Source of the DNA: Streptomyces durocortorensis
GTDB lineage: Bacteria > Actinomycetota > Actinomycetes > Streptomycetales > Streptomycetaceae
DNA length: 48,457 nucleotides
Direction: 5' to 3'
Assembly: GCF_016901035.1 (NCBI RefSeq)
Contig: NZ_JAFEUF010000024.1
Coordinates: forward strand, 2,058 to 50,514
This document shows, piece after piece, positions 16,090 through 24,248 of this stretch (within the stretch, counting starts at the first letter, position 1; each line of letters starts with the position of its first letter). A program made the translations under genes and the position numbers. Under the pieces are notes generated by a model. That model worked only from the letters and a program-made list of their open reading frames with translations. It had not been told where the DNA came from and did no database searches.

Positions 16090-16712
16090 GGTGCGGGCCT
16101 CCCGGCGGCGAGCTGGGGCGGTGGCGGGGGTTCGGCGACCCGGGCGATCTCGTCCCGGGTGCCGAAGGCCCGTACGGTCAGTTCTTCCACGCGCCACACC
16201 TGACGCCGGGCGGCTTCGAGCTCCTCGGGCCGGTCGGCGTCCAGGACGTGGACGAAGACGGTGGCGGTGGCCCGGCGCACCTCGATGATGGAGCCGCCGG
16301 GGACGTTGGAGACGGCGACGGCGGTGGCGGCGAGCATCAGGTCGCTGCGGCAGCGCAGGGGGACGCCGATGACGGCGGCCCGGTGCGGCAGGCCGAACAG
16401 GGTCTGGCGGGTGACCTTCACGGCCGAGGTGTACATGTCGTAGAAGAGGTAGCCGGCCAGGCACACGATGCCCCAGGGGTGGAGTCGCAGCCCGAGGTCG
16501 ACCCGGGGCAGCGGGAAGGCGAGGCAGACGACGACCGAGACGACCAGGCCGGTGAGGACGTTGGCCCAGGTGAGGGTGGACCAGAGCAGCACCCAGATGA
16601 CGGTGAGCCAGATGATCAGCGGTAGGTCCAGCACCCGCCGGCGGCGGCCGAACTCGAAGCTCAGCGGCGGCAGATCGGCGTTGCGGAAGGAGAAGCCCAG
16701 CACGCGTTTCAC
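16086..16712 (-). CDS. mrpE: Mrp antiporter subunit E
   Basis: A 208-aa subunit beginning at a GTG that overlaps the mrpD stop (GTGA). It has hydrophobic helices (LPLIIWLTVIWVLLWSTLTW, VLTGLVVSVVVCLAFPLP, GIVCLAGYLFYDMYTSAVKV) followed by a soluble C-terminal domain containing TAVAVSNVPGGSIIEV and VFVHVLDADRPEELEA, as in MnhE/PhaE. It helps assemble the antiporter in the cytoplasmic membrane. The last 15 residues or so (PPPPPQLAAGRPAP) are low complexity. Confidence 0.94.
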   Translation of the reverse strand: MKRVLGFSFRNADLPPLSFEFGRRRRVLDLPLIIWLTVIWVLLWSTLTWANVLTGLVVSVVVCLAFPLPRVDLGLRLHPWGIVCLAGYLFYDMYTSAVKVTRQTLFGLPHRAAVIGVPLRCRSDLMLAATAVAVSNVPGGSIIEVRRATATVFVHVLDADRPEELEAARRQVWRVEELTVRAFGTRDEIARVAEPPPPPQLAAGRPAP

Positions 16713-18361
16713 CGGCCCAGCACCTCCTGGATGTAGGGGGCGCGCTGGAGGAGTTCGGCGGCCGTGCGGTCGGTGTAGGAGGTGAGCGGGTCGGCGAAGA
16801 CGGTGAAGGCGAGGCCGATCGCGATGGTGGCGGCGGTGGCCGCGACCATGGGGTGGGGCAGTCGGCTGGTGGTGGTGACGGCCCGTCCGTGCAGGGTCGC
16901 TGCGACGGCCTGGCCGGCGGGCGGGGGCGTGGTACCGATGCCCTCGTCACCGGTGCCGAACACCCCGTCCGGGCCGGGGTCGCTGTCGTCGTCGCTGTCG
17001 TCGCCAGACTCCAGGACCGTACCGGTGGCGGCCTGCCCGGGCGGGGCCGCGCGCCAGAAGGCGAGGTTCCAGACCTTGGCGACGACGTACAGCGTGAGCA
17101 GGCTGGTGGCCGCCGATCCGGCGACCAGGACCCAGGCCCAGCCGCCGCCGTCGGCGACGCCGGCGCGCATCAGCCCGAGCTTGCCGATGAAGCCGGAGAG
17201 CGGGGGGATCCCGGCGAGGTTCATCGCGGGGACGAAGAAGAGCAGGGCGAGCATCGGGGCGGCCCGGGCGAGGCCGCCGAGCCGGGTCAGCTCCGTTGTG
17301 CCGCCCCGGCGTTCGATGAGCCCGGCGACGAGGAACAGCGTCGTCTGGACGGTGATGTGGTGGGCGACGTACACGATGGCCCCGCCGTACGCCTCGCGGG
17401 TGGCGAGGCCGATCCCGAAGACCATGTAGCCGATGTGGCTGATCAGGGTGAAGGAGAGCAGCCGCTTGAGGTCGGTCTGGGCGACCGCGCCGAGGATGCC
17501 GATGACCATCGACGCCAGCGCGATGGCCATCAGGAGGTCGCCGATGCGGTTGCCGGGGAAGAGCAGGGTCTCGGTGCGCAGCATGCAGTAGACGCCGACC
17601 TTGGTGAGCAGTCCGGCGAAGACGGCGGTCACGGGGGCCGGGGCGGTCGGGTAGGAGTCGGGGAGCCAGGCGGCGAGCGGGAAGACGGCGGCCTTGATGG
17701 CGAAGACGGTGAGCAGCAGCGCCTGGATCAGGGTCTGTACGCCGATGGGGAGTTCGGCGAGCCGCACGGCGAGCTGGCCGAAGTTCGCGGTGCCGGTGGC
17801 CGCGTACGTCATGGCGATGGCGGTGAGGAAGAGCATCGAGGAGAACAGCGAGATGATCACGTAGGTGGAGCCCGCCCGCATGCGGGGTCCGGTGCCGCCG
17901 AGGGTGAGCAGGACGAAGCTGGCGACGAGCATGATCTCGAAGCCGACGTAGAGGTTGACGAGGTCGCCCGCGAGGAAGGTGCAGGAGACTCCGGCGACGA
18001 GGATCAGATAGGCGGGGTGGAAGACGGCGAGCGGGGTCTCCTTGTCCCGGTCGGTCATGCCCTGGCCGAGGGAGTAGACGAGCACGCAGAGGGTGACGGC
18101 CGAGGAGACCGTGAGCATCAGCCCGGACAGCCGGTCGGCGACCAGGGTGATGCCGAGCGGCGGGGCGAAGTCGCCGAGGTGGACGGAGAGCGGGCCCTGC
18201 CGGTCGGCGGCGACCATGAGGATCGCCGACAGCGCGGTGACGGCGGTGAGCACGGCGACGCTGATGAAGCGCTGGAAGCGCCCCAGACGGGTGCCGAAGG
18301 CGAGGCTGAGGCCGGTGGCGCAGAGCGGCAGCAGCACCGGCAGCGGGACGAGCGCGTTCAT
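16709..18361 (-). CDS. mrpD: Mrp antiporter subunit D
   Basis: A 550-aa proton-channel-type subunit homologous to MrpD and to NuoL/M/N of complex I, with about 14 transmembrane helices. Conserved elements include the loop LPDSYPTAPAPVTAVFAGLLTKVGVYCMLR (shown in parts: LPDSYPTAPAPV and LTKVGVYCMLR), SHIGYMVFGIGL and GIPPLSGFIGKLGL. Odd feature: an acidic, Gly/Pro-rich insert near residues 445-480 (ESGDDSDDDSDPGPDG) lies before the last helices and looks like an extra-membrane loop. The ATG overlaps the mrpC stop. With MrpA it carries out Na+ or other monovalent cation exchange for H+. Confidence 0.95.
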   Translation of the reverse strand: MNALVPLPVLLPLCATGLSLAFGTRLGRFQRFISVAVLTAVTALSAILMVAADRQGPLSVHLGDFAPPLGITLVADRLSGLMLTVSSAVTLCVLVYSLGQGMTDRDKETPLAVFHPAYLILVAGVSCTFLAGDLVNLYVGFEIMLVASFVLLTLGGTGPRMRAGSTYVIISLFSSMLFLTAIAMTYAATGTANFGQLAVRLAELPIGVQTLIQALLLTVFAIKAAVFPLAAWLPDSYPTAPAPVTAVFAGLLTKVGVYCMLRTETLLFPGNRIGDLLMAIALASMVIGILGAVAQTDLKRLLSFTLISHIGYMVFGIGLATREAYGGAIVYVAHHITVQTTLFLVAGLIERRGGTTELTRLGGLARAAPMLALLFFVPAMNLAGIPPLSGFIGKLGLMRAGVADGGGWAWVLVAGSAATSLLTLYVVAKVWNLAFWRAAPPGQAATGTVLESGDDSDDDSDPGPDGVFGTGDEGIGTTPPPAGQAVAATLHGRAVTTTSRLPHPMVAATAATIAIGLAFTVFADPLTSYTDRTAAELLQRAPYIQEVLGR

Positions 18362-18975
18362 CCGTCGGCTCCTCGGTCACGGGGGTAGCGGTCGTCCGCC
18401 TTGGCGTCGCCGTCGCGGGCGTAGTCCTCGGGGTCCGCGCCTAGCACGTCGTTCCAGAGGTTTCCGGAGGCGTCGCGGCCGCGGGCCTGGCGGGCCCGGT
18501 CGGCGCGGAGCCGGTCGCGGAGCCGGCGGCGCTCCTCGCGGTAGCGTTCGCGCTCCTCGGCGGTGGGTTCGGCACCGGACCGGAACTGCTCGCGCAACTC
18601 GGCGCGTTCGCCGAGGACTTCGGCGCGCAGCACGATGCGCCGGTCCTCCAGGTCGTCGTGGACCTCGTCGGTGCCGGTGATCTGGTGGCTGCGGTAGGCC
18701 ATGGCCAGCAGGAACGCGGTGGTGGCCAGGGTGATGACGATGGCGGTCAGCGCGATGGCCTGGGGCAGCGGGTCGGTGACCCGGCTCAGGGACACCCCGT
18801 ACAGCAGGGGTGCGGCGCCGGCCCGCCCGGTCGAGGAGAGGACCAGCAGGTTGATGCCGTTGCCGAGGATGACGGCGCCGAGCAGGATGCGGGTCAGCGG
18901 GCGGGTGAGCATGAGGATGCCGCCGACGGCGCAGAGCACGACGGCGGTGGCGATGAGCGAGGCGCTGACGATCAC
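18358..18975 (-). CDS. mrpC: Mrp antiporter subunit C with extended charged tail
   Basis: A 205-aa protein related to NuoK/MnhC. Three helices occupy roughly residues 1-112: ATAVVLCAVGGILMLTR, ILLGAVILGNGINLLVL and QAIALTAIVITLATTAFLL. The family is usually about 110-180 aa; here a hydrophilic C-terminal tail of some 90 residues, rich in Arg and Glu (REQFRSGAEPTAEERERYRE), follows and probably faces the cytoplasm. The GTG at 18975 overlaps the mrpA stop (GTGA), and its stop overlaps mrpD. The same frame is open to 20667 as a shadow of mrpA. Confidence 0.92.
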   Translation of the reverse strand: MIVSASLIATAVVLCAVGGILMLTRPLTRILLGAVILGNGINLLVLSSTGRAGAAPLLYGVSLSRVTDPLPQAIALTAIVITLATTAFLLAMAYRSHQITGTDEVHDDLEDRRIVLRAEVLGERAELREQFRSGAEPTAEERERYREERRRLRDRLRADRARQARGRDASGNLWNDVLGADPEDYARDGDAKADDRYPRDRGADG

Positions 18976-21875
18976 CGCAGGGGCCCTCCCGCCTCGGGTC
19001 CGCCTTCGGGGGTGAGGACACCCGCCGCGCGTTCGATCTGCCGGTCGACCTTGGCGCCGAGGGCCCGCACGATGTCCAGGACGACGCCGAGGACCAGCAG
19101 GTAGACGCCGAAGTCGAAGAGGACCGAGGTGCTCAAGTGGTACTTGCCGAAGACCGGCAGGTGTCCGTAGTAGGTGAAGGCGTGCAGGACGGTGCCTTCC
19201 AGGAGTCCGATGAGGCCCACCCCGGTGGAGATGAACAGGCCGAGGCCGGTGAAGAGTCCGGGTTGCAGGGGGGCCGCCTCGGCGAGTTCGAAGCGGCCGC
19301 CGGCGAGGTAGCGGGTGATCAGCGCGACCCCGGCGACGAGTCCGGCGACGAACCCGCCGCCGGGCAGGGACTCGGCGCAGAACAGCAGGTAGACCGAGAG
19401 CACCAGGATCGGGTGGAACAGCAGCCGGGCGACCACTTCGAAGACGATCGAGCGGTGTTCGGGGGCGAGGGTGGCTCCGGCGGCCAGCCAGCTGCGTTCG
19501 GGGGCCACGTCGTCGCCCTGCGGCAGCCGGGAGGAGTGGTGGGCGGAGAGCGACCAGGCGGTACGGCCCTGCAACTCCTCCTGGGCCATGGAGCCCTCGC
19601 TGCGGCGGTGCAGGTAGATGAGGCTGGTGACGCCGATCGCGGCGGCGGCGAGGACGGCGGACTCCCCCATCGTGTCCCAGGCACGCAGGTCGACGAGGAT
19701 GGTCGCCACGACGTCCTTGAGCCCGTGGTCGGCGACTTCCTGGACCATGGCGGTGCCGGCCGGTTCGGCGGTGCGCGCGGCGGCGGCGACCCACATCCCG
19801 ACGCCGACGGTGGCGGCCGCCGCGAGCGCCACGGGGATGCGGGCGGCCCGTCGCCAGGTGCTCACGGTCTCCTGGAAGTGGACGGGCATGCGGCGCAGCA
19901 CCAGGACGAAGACGATCATCGCGACGGTCTCGACGCAGAACTGGGTGAGCGCCAGGTCGGGCGCCCCCTGGACGACGAAGAGCAAGGCAGTGCCGTAGCC
20001 GGTGAGGCCTGCCAGGACGACGGCCTTCATGCGCCGCCGTACCGTCAGGCAGAGCAGGGCGGCGGCACAGGTCAGGGCGGCGACGGCACCCTGGAGCGGG
20101 TTGTCCCAGAGCCGGGGGCGCACGGCCCCGTTCCAGGGGGTGTCGACCATGAGGACGGCGAGCTGTCCGCCGAGCATGACGAGCAGCGTGGTGGCGAGGT
20201 AGACGGAGAGGGAACCGCGCTGGATGAAGCCGGTGACCTGGAGGGCGAGACGTTCCTGCCCGAGCAGCAGATGGCCGAAGACGCTGTCGGCGGTGGGCCA
20301 GGCGATGCGCCGGGAGAGCCGGGTGACCTGGGTCCGGCCGAGGAAGAGCACGGTGCCCGCGACCCAGGCGACGGCCGACAGGAGCAGCGCGAGACCGAAT
20401 CCGTGCCAGAGGGCGAGGTGGTACGGGTCCGGCTCGGCCGGGAACAGGTCGGCGTACGCGTTCGGCAGCCGGTCGGTCCAGCTGACGGCCGGGCCGAGGA
20501 CCAGGCCGAGCACGGCGAGCAGGGCGGGCGGGGCGAGGAAGGCCGGGCCCACCCGGTGGACGGGGGTGTCGGGGACGCCGGGCTTGCGGAGGAACGCGCC
20601 CCAGAAGAACCGCAGGGTGTACGCGGTCGTCAGCGCGGAGCCCGCGACCACGGCGACCAGCGCCCACCGGTCGGCGGTGGATCCCTGGATCAGCGCCGCG
20701 AACGCGGCCTCCTTCGCGGCGAAGCCGAGCAGCGGCGGCAGGGCGGCCATGGAGGCGGCGGACAGCGCCGCGACCCCGGCGACGTACGGCAGGGAACGCC
20801 CGACCCCGGAGAGTTTCCGCAGGTCACGGGTGCCGGCCGCATGGTCGACGATCCCGGTGACGAGGAACAGCGGGGCCTTGAAGAGGGCATGGGCGAGGAT
20901 CATGGCGAAGGCGGCGAGCGCGGCGTCGTGGTTGCCGGTCCCGGCGAGCAGGGTGAGGAAGCCGAGCTGGCTGACGGTCCCGTAGGCGAGAACGAGCTTG
21001 AGGTCGTTCAGGCGCAGCGCCCGCCAGCCTCCGAGCAGCATGGTCGCGCCGCCGAGGACGAGGACGACGGGTTTCCAGACGGGGACGTCGGCGAAGGCGG
21101 GGGCGAGCCGGGCGACCAGGTAGACCCCGGCCTTGACCATCGCGGCGGCGTGCAGATAGGCGCTGACGGGGGTCGGGGCGGCCATGGCGTTCGGCAGCCA
21201 CATGGAGAACGGCCAGATCGCCGACTTCGACAGGGCCCCGCACAGCACGAGGACGACGGCGATGGACATGGCGAGCGTCGTCTCGGGCGGGTCGGCGACG
21301 ATCGCGGAGATCCGGTAGGTGCCCGCGGCCTGACCGATGATCAGGAAGCCGACGAGCATGGCGAGGCCGCCGAGCGTGGTGACGACGAGGGCCTGGAGGG
21401 CGGAGCGGCGGCTGTGCCGGTGTTCGCTGCCGTGGCCGATCAGCAGGTAGGAGAAGACCGTGGTCAGCTCCCAGAACACATAGAGCGTGATCAGGTCGTC
21501 GGCGAGGACGAGGGCGAGCATCGCGCCGGCGAAGGCGAGGAGGTTCCCGGCGAAGCGGCCGAGCTGCGGGGTGTCGTCGGTGAAGTAGGAGGCGCAGTAG
21601 AGCAGGACGAGCGCCCCGACCCCGGCGGCGAGCAGCACCATCAGCTCGGCGAGCGCGTCCAGCCGCAGATCGAGGGTGACGCCGTAGTCCGGGATCCACT
21701 CCCAGGTCCAGGTGTCCGCGCCGCCGGACGCGGCGGTGTTCCAGCGGGTGAAGGCCCAGACGGTGGCCGCCGCCGGGGGCAGCGCCAGCACGACGAAGGC
21801 CCGCCGGCCGAGCCGGTGCACCAGCGGGCCCGCGCAGGCCGCCAGCGCGAAGTGGGCGACGATGAGCGCGATCAC
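18972..21875 (-). CDS. mrpA: Mrp antiporter subunit A fused to subunit B
   Basis: A 967-aa protein, longer than the roughly 800 aa of Bacillus MrpA. The N-terminal about 800 residues have the MrpA/NuoL pattern (YLLIGHGSEHRHSRRSALQ, SAIWPFSMWLPNAMAAPTPV, AYLHAAAMVKAGVYLVARL, KAPLFLVTGIVDHAAGTRDL), then the MrpA-specific helices around QGAPDLALTQFCVETVAMI. The C-terminal about 150 residues (FEVVARLLFHPILVLSVYLL, LPGGGFVAGLVAGVALITRY) match MrpB, so no separate mrpB is needed. The GTG at 21875 is the first start of the operon. The complex exchanges Na+ for H+ and supports pH and salt tolerance. Confidence 0.95.
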   Translation of the reverse strand: MIALIVAHFALAACAGPLVHRLGRRAFVVLALPPAAATVWAFTRWNTAASGGADTWTWEWIPDYGVTLDLRLDALAELMVLLAAGVGALVLLYCASYFTDDTPQLGRFAGNLLAFAGAMLALVLADDLITLYVFWELTTVFSYLLIGHGSEHRHSRRSALQALVVTTLGGLAMLVGFLIIGQAAGTYRISAIVADPPETTLAMSIAVVLVLCGALSKSAIWPFSMWLPNAMAAPTPVSAYLHAAAMVKAGVYLVARLAPAFADVPVWKPVVLVLGGATMLLGGWRALRLNDLKLVLAYGTVSQLGFLTLLAGTGNHDAALAAFAMILAHALFKAPLFLVTGIVDHAAGTRDLRKLSGVGRSLPYVAGVAALSAASMAALPPLLGFAAKEAAFAALIQGSTADRWALVAVVAGSALTTAYTLRFFWGAFLRKPGVPDTPVHRVGPAFLAPPALLAVLGLVLGPAVSWTDRLPNAYADLFPAEPDPYHLALWHGFGLALLLSAVAWVAGTVLFLGRTQVTRLSRRIAWPTADSVFGHLLLGQERLALQVTGFIQRGSLSVYLATTLLVMLGGQLAVLMVDTPWNGAVRPRLWDNPLQGAVAALTCAAALLCLTVRRRMKAVVLAGLTGYGTALLFVVQGAPDLALTQFCVETVAMIVFVLVLRRMPVHFQETVSTWRRAARIPVALAAAATVGVGMWVAAAARTAEPAGTAMVQEVADHGLKDVVATILVDLRAWDTMGESAVLAAAAIGVTSLIYLHRRSEGSMAQEELQGRTAWSLSAHHSSRLPQGDDVAPERSWLAAGATLAPEHRSIVFEVVARLLFHPILVLSVYLLFCAESLPGGGFVAGLVAGVALITRYLAGGRFELAEAAPLQPGLFTGLGLFISTGVGLIGLLEGTVLHAFTYYGHLPVFGKYHLSTSVLFDFGVYLLVLGVVLDIVRALGAKVDRQIERAAGVLTPEGGPEAGGPLR

Positions 21876-21960
21876 AGCGGGGTGTCCGGTTCGGGCGGCG
21901 GGGCATCCGGAATAAAGGGCACTAAATACAGATATATCCCCCAGAGTGATTCACCCGTCC
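21876..21960 (-). promoter_or_regulatory. mrp operon promoter region
   Basis: Just upstream of mrpA the DNA becomes AT-rich for about 50 bp (roughly 21908-21952), unlike everything around it. It contains the 8-bp palindrome GATATATC (21932-21939 region) and TATTT/TAGTG elements usable as a -10 on the minus strand. No clear -35 was identified. PadR-type repressors often use GATATATC-like sites, but none is encoded nearby. Confidence 0.4.
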
Positions 21961-22016
21961 GGCGCGCCGCGCACCTCCCGGCCCGCTGCGGTTCGGGGCC
22001 TCGGGGTCCGGCCGTC

Positions 22017-22448
22017 TCAGCCGTGTCCGGCGCAGGGCCCGCTGTGGTCGCAGTACGGAGTGTTGCCGGTGGCGCCGCAGCCGCAGAGCATCACCCGGGT
22101 CTCGTGGCGGGGCCCGTACGGGGTGGCGACCTCCAGGTCCCCGCGCACGTGCAGTACGCCGTCGGCGTGGAGCGACACATGGGTGGGGACGTCGGGGACC
22201 TCGTCGGGCATGCCGTCGGTGCGGTGGTACTGGAGGGCGCCGCTCGGGCAGCGGTGGATCTCGGCGGCGACCTCCTCGGCGGGGGCGTTGTCGGGCTGGA
22301 CCCAGGGACGGCGGCCGACGTCGAAGACGGTGGGAAGGCCCCGCACGCATTCGGCGGCGTGCAGGCAGCGGCCCGCGTCGAAGCCGACGACGATGCCCTC
22401 GCCGTCGTAGGACTTGGCGGCGGGGCGCGGGGGCGGCTGGCTGGTCAC
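22017..22448 (-). CDS. Ferredoxin-like (Fer4_19/YjdI) plus CDGSH-type Fe-S protein
   Basis: A 143-aa soluble protein with two Fe-S modules. The first (about residues 14-75) has Cys28, Cys34 and Cys67 in CLHAAEC and RCPSGAL, as in the YjdI-type divergent 4Fe-4S/mono-cluster ferredoxins. The second (about 85-143) is a CDGSH-like domain with Cys122, Cys124 and Cys133 in LCGCGATGNTPYCDHSG. Canonical CDGSH proteins use Cys3His with the His four residues after the third Cys; here that place is Gly137, and a His sits at 135 instead. The GTG at 22448 follows GGGAGA. It is likely an electron carrier or cluster-transfer protein. It is on the same strand as ridA but about 85 bp away. Confidence 0.8.
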   Translation of the reverse strand: MTSQPPPRPAAKSYDGEGIVVGFDAGRCLHAAECVRGLPTVFDVGRRPWVQPDNAPAEEVAAEIHRCPSGALQYHRTDGMPDEVPDVPTHVSLHADGVLHVRGDLEVATPYGPRHETRVMLCGCGATGNTPYCDHSGPCAGHG

Positions 22449-22495
22449 CGCTGGCTCTCCCGGGTCGGCTCGGCATCCGGACCCTTTCAGCCTCG

Positions 22496-22531
22496 CCCCG
22501 GCGCCCCGCAGCCGCTACTCGGGAGCCGGGG
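22496..22531 (-). terminator. Possible terminator after ridA
   Basis: CCCCGGC (22496-22502) and GCCGGGG (22525-22531) are perfect 7-bp arms with a long 22-nt loop, lying directly after the ridA stop and before the Fe-S gene on the same strand. The loop is long, so this is weak. Confidence 0.3.
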
Positions 22532-22533
22532 TC

Positions 22534-22935
22534 TCACGGGAGGACCGCGACCCCGTCGATCTCGACCATCGCCTGCTCGTCCCAGAGCCGGGCGACCCCG
22601 ATGACGGCCATCGCCGGGTAGTCGCGCCCCGCGAGCGTGCGCCAGATCCGCCCCAGCTCGGGGGCGTGGGAGCGGTAGTCGGCGACGTCGGTGGCGTAGA
22701 CGGTGACCCGGGCGAGGTCGGCGGGGGCGCCGCCGGCCGCGTGGAGAGCGGTGAGCAGATTGCCCAGCGCCAGGGCGAACTGCTCGGGCAGGGTGGCCCC
22801 GACGACCTTGCCGTCCGGGTCGAGCGCGGTCTGCCCGGCGAGGAAGACCAGGTGCCCGCCGGTGGCGACGACCGCGTGGCTGAAGCCGGTGGGCGGGGAG
22901 AGTTCGGACGGGTTGATCCGGTGGGACGGGCTCAT
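22534..22935 (-). CDS. RidA/YjgF (L-PSP) family deaminase
   Basis: A 133-aa member of the RidA family, which hydrolyses reactive enamines and imines to ketones and ammonia. Recognisable parts are LVFLAGQTALDPDGKVVG, QFALALGNLLTALHAAGGAPADLARVTVY (in pieces), and AVIGVARLWDEQAMVEIDGVAVL. The usual Arg after the GV segment (IGVARL) that binds carboxylate is present. The ATG at 22935 overlaps the acyl-CoA dehydrogenase stop (ATGA), so the two are coupled. In the Azoarcus 2-aminobenzoate clusters a homologous protein, then called a putative translation inhibitor, is also encoded. Here it probably removes the amino group of a ring-reduced enamine intermediate; that step is inference. Confidence 0.9.
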   Translation of the reverse strand: MSPSHRINPSELSPPTGFSHAVVATGGHLVFLAGQTALDPDGKVVGATLPEQFALALGNLLTALHAAGGAPADLARVTVYATDVADYRSHAPELGRIWRTLAGRDYPAMAVIGVARLWDEQAMVEIDGVAVLP

Positions 22936-24098
22936 GCGGGCGGCTCCTGGGTGAGGCCCACGGGATCCACGTGCTCGTGGGCGGCGGCGTTCGCGTACAG
23001 CTCCTTGGCGATGATCGTGCGCTGCACCTCGCTCGCGCCCTCGTAGATGCGCGGCGCGCGGACCTCGCGGTAGAGGTGTTCGAGCAGATGGCCCCGGCGC
23101 AGGGCGCGGGCGCCGTGCAGCTGGACGGCGGCGTCGACGACGTACTGCGCGGTCTCGGTGGCGTACAGCTTGGCCATCGCCGCGCGGCGCGGCACCCCGC
23201 TCTCCCCCGCGTCGTACGCCGCTGCCGCCGCGTACACCAGCAGGCGGGCGGCCTCGGTGCGGGTGGCCATCTCCGCGACCTGGTGCGAGACGGCCTGGAG
23301 GTCGCTCAGCGGGCCGCCGAACGCGGTGCGCTGGGCGGTGTGGTCCAGGGTCGCGTCGAGGGCGGCGCGGGCCATGCCCACGGCGAAGGCGCCGACGCTG
23401 GGCCGGAAGAGGTTGAGGGTGTTCATCGCGACCCGGAAGCCCCGGTCGGGTTCGCCGAGTACGTCGTCGACGGTGACCGGTACGCCGTCGAACTCCAGGG
23501 TGCCGATGGGGTGCGGGGAGAGCATGTCGAGGGCGGAGCCGGTGAGTCCGGGGCGGTCGGACGGGACCAGGAACGCGGTGATGCCCCGGGAGCCCGCACC
23601 GGGGGTCGTCCGGGCGAAGACCACGGCGAAGTCGGCCTCGGGGGCGTTGGAGATCCAGCACTTCTCGCCGGTGAGCGCCCAGCCGTCCCGGGTGTGCTCG
23701 GCGGCCAGGCTCAGGGCCGCCGCGTAGGAGCCCGCCCCCGGCTCGCTCAGCGCGAACGCGGCGACGGCCCGCCCGGCCCGGACCTCGGGGAGCCAGCGAT
23801 CACGGTGGGCGGGGGTGCCCGCCTGGACGATCGGGGTGGTGCCGAGGCCCTGGAGGGCGAGCGCCGTCTCGGCCTCCGTGCAGCCCCGGGCCAGCGACTC
23901 CCGCAGCAGGCACAGGTCCAGCGCGCCGGAGCCCAGCATCCGGCCGAGGAGGCCCAGCTCGCCGAGGGCGGCCAGCAGCGGACGGTTGACCCGCCCGGGC
24001 TCCCCCTTCGCCGCGAGCGGGCGCAGCTCCCGTTCGGCGAGGGTGCGCAGCTCCTCGCACCAGGCGGTCTGTTCCGGTTCGAGGGAGAATGCCGTCAT
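22932..24098 (-). CDS. Acyl-CoA dehydrogenase
   Basis: A 388-aa FAD flavoprotein of the acyl-CoA dehydrogenase family, which makes a 2,3-double bond in an acyl-CoA. Seen: AFALSEPGAGSYAAALS in the FAD/substrate region, WALTGEKCWISNAPEADF, and the C-terminal IYEGASEVQRTIIAKELY, the position of the Glu-containing motif in many members. I chose the ATG at 24098, with AGAGGCG upstream; the frame is open to 24152 without homology. It overlaps ridA by 4 bp and is divergent from the aryl-CoA ligase. In this setting it would act on a non-aromatic alicyclic CoA intermediate of 2-aminobenzoate breakdown. Straight-chain fatty acid use cannot be excluded. Confidence 0.92.
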   Translation of the reverse strand: MTAFSLEPEQTAWCEELRTLAERELRPLAAKGEPGRVNRPLLAALGELGLLGRMLGSGALDLCLLRESLARGCTEAETALALQGLGTTPIVQAGTPAHRDRWLPEVRAGRAVAAFALSEPGAGSYAAALSLAAEHTRDGWALTGEKCWISNAPEADFAVVFARTTPGAGSRGITAFLVPSDRPGLTGSALDMLSPHPIGTLEFDGVPVTVDDVLGEPDRGFRVAMNTLNLFRPSVGAFAVGMARAALDATLDHTAQRTAFGGPLSDLQAVSHQVAEMATRTEAARLLVYAAAAAYDAGESGVPRRAAMAKLYATETAQYVVDAAVQLHGARALRRGHLLEHLYREVRAPRIYEGASEVQRTIIAKELYANAAAHEHVDPVGLTQEPPA

Positions 24099-24193
24099 GG
24101 CGGCGCCTCTCTTGTCGCGTCGTGTCGCGTGCCCCGTCGCGTCGGGTGGCATCTCGTCGCATCGCTTCGCACGCCATGGCTTATCGCGGACCG

Positions 24194-24221
24194 TTGACTA
24201 CCGTCACCCAAACGATACGCT
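24194..24221 (+). promoter_or_regulatory. Promoter candidate for the aryl-CoA ligase operon
   Basis: TTGACT (24194-24199) and TACGCT (24216-24221) with a 16-bp spacer fit a primary-sigma promoter, placing transcription start about 20 nt before the ATG at 24249. The spacer contains CCGTCAC, the same 7-mer as one half of the palindrome before the enoyl-CoA hydratase gene, so it may be the regulator's site. Confidence 0.5.
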
Positions 24222-24248
24222 CCAGAGGCGACAAGGGGGCGATCCTTC

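Noticed and set aside
19137-22604. Plus-strand open frame of about 1150 codons over mrpA
   Set aside because: Glu/Gly/Asp/Arg-rich shadow of mrpA with no recognisable fold.
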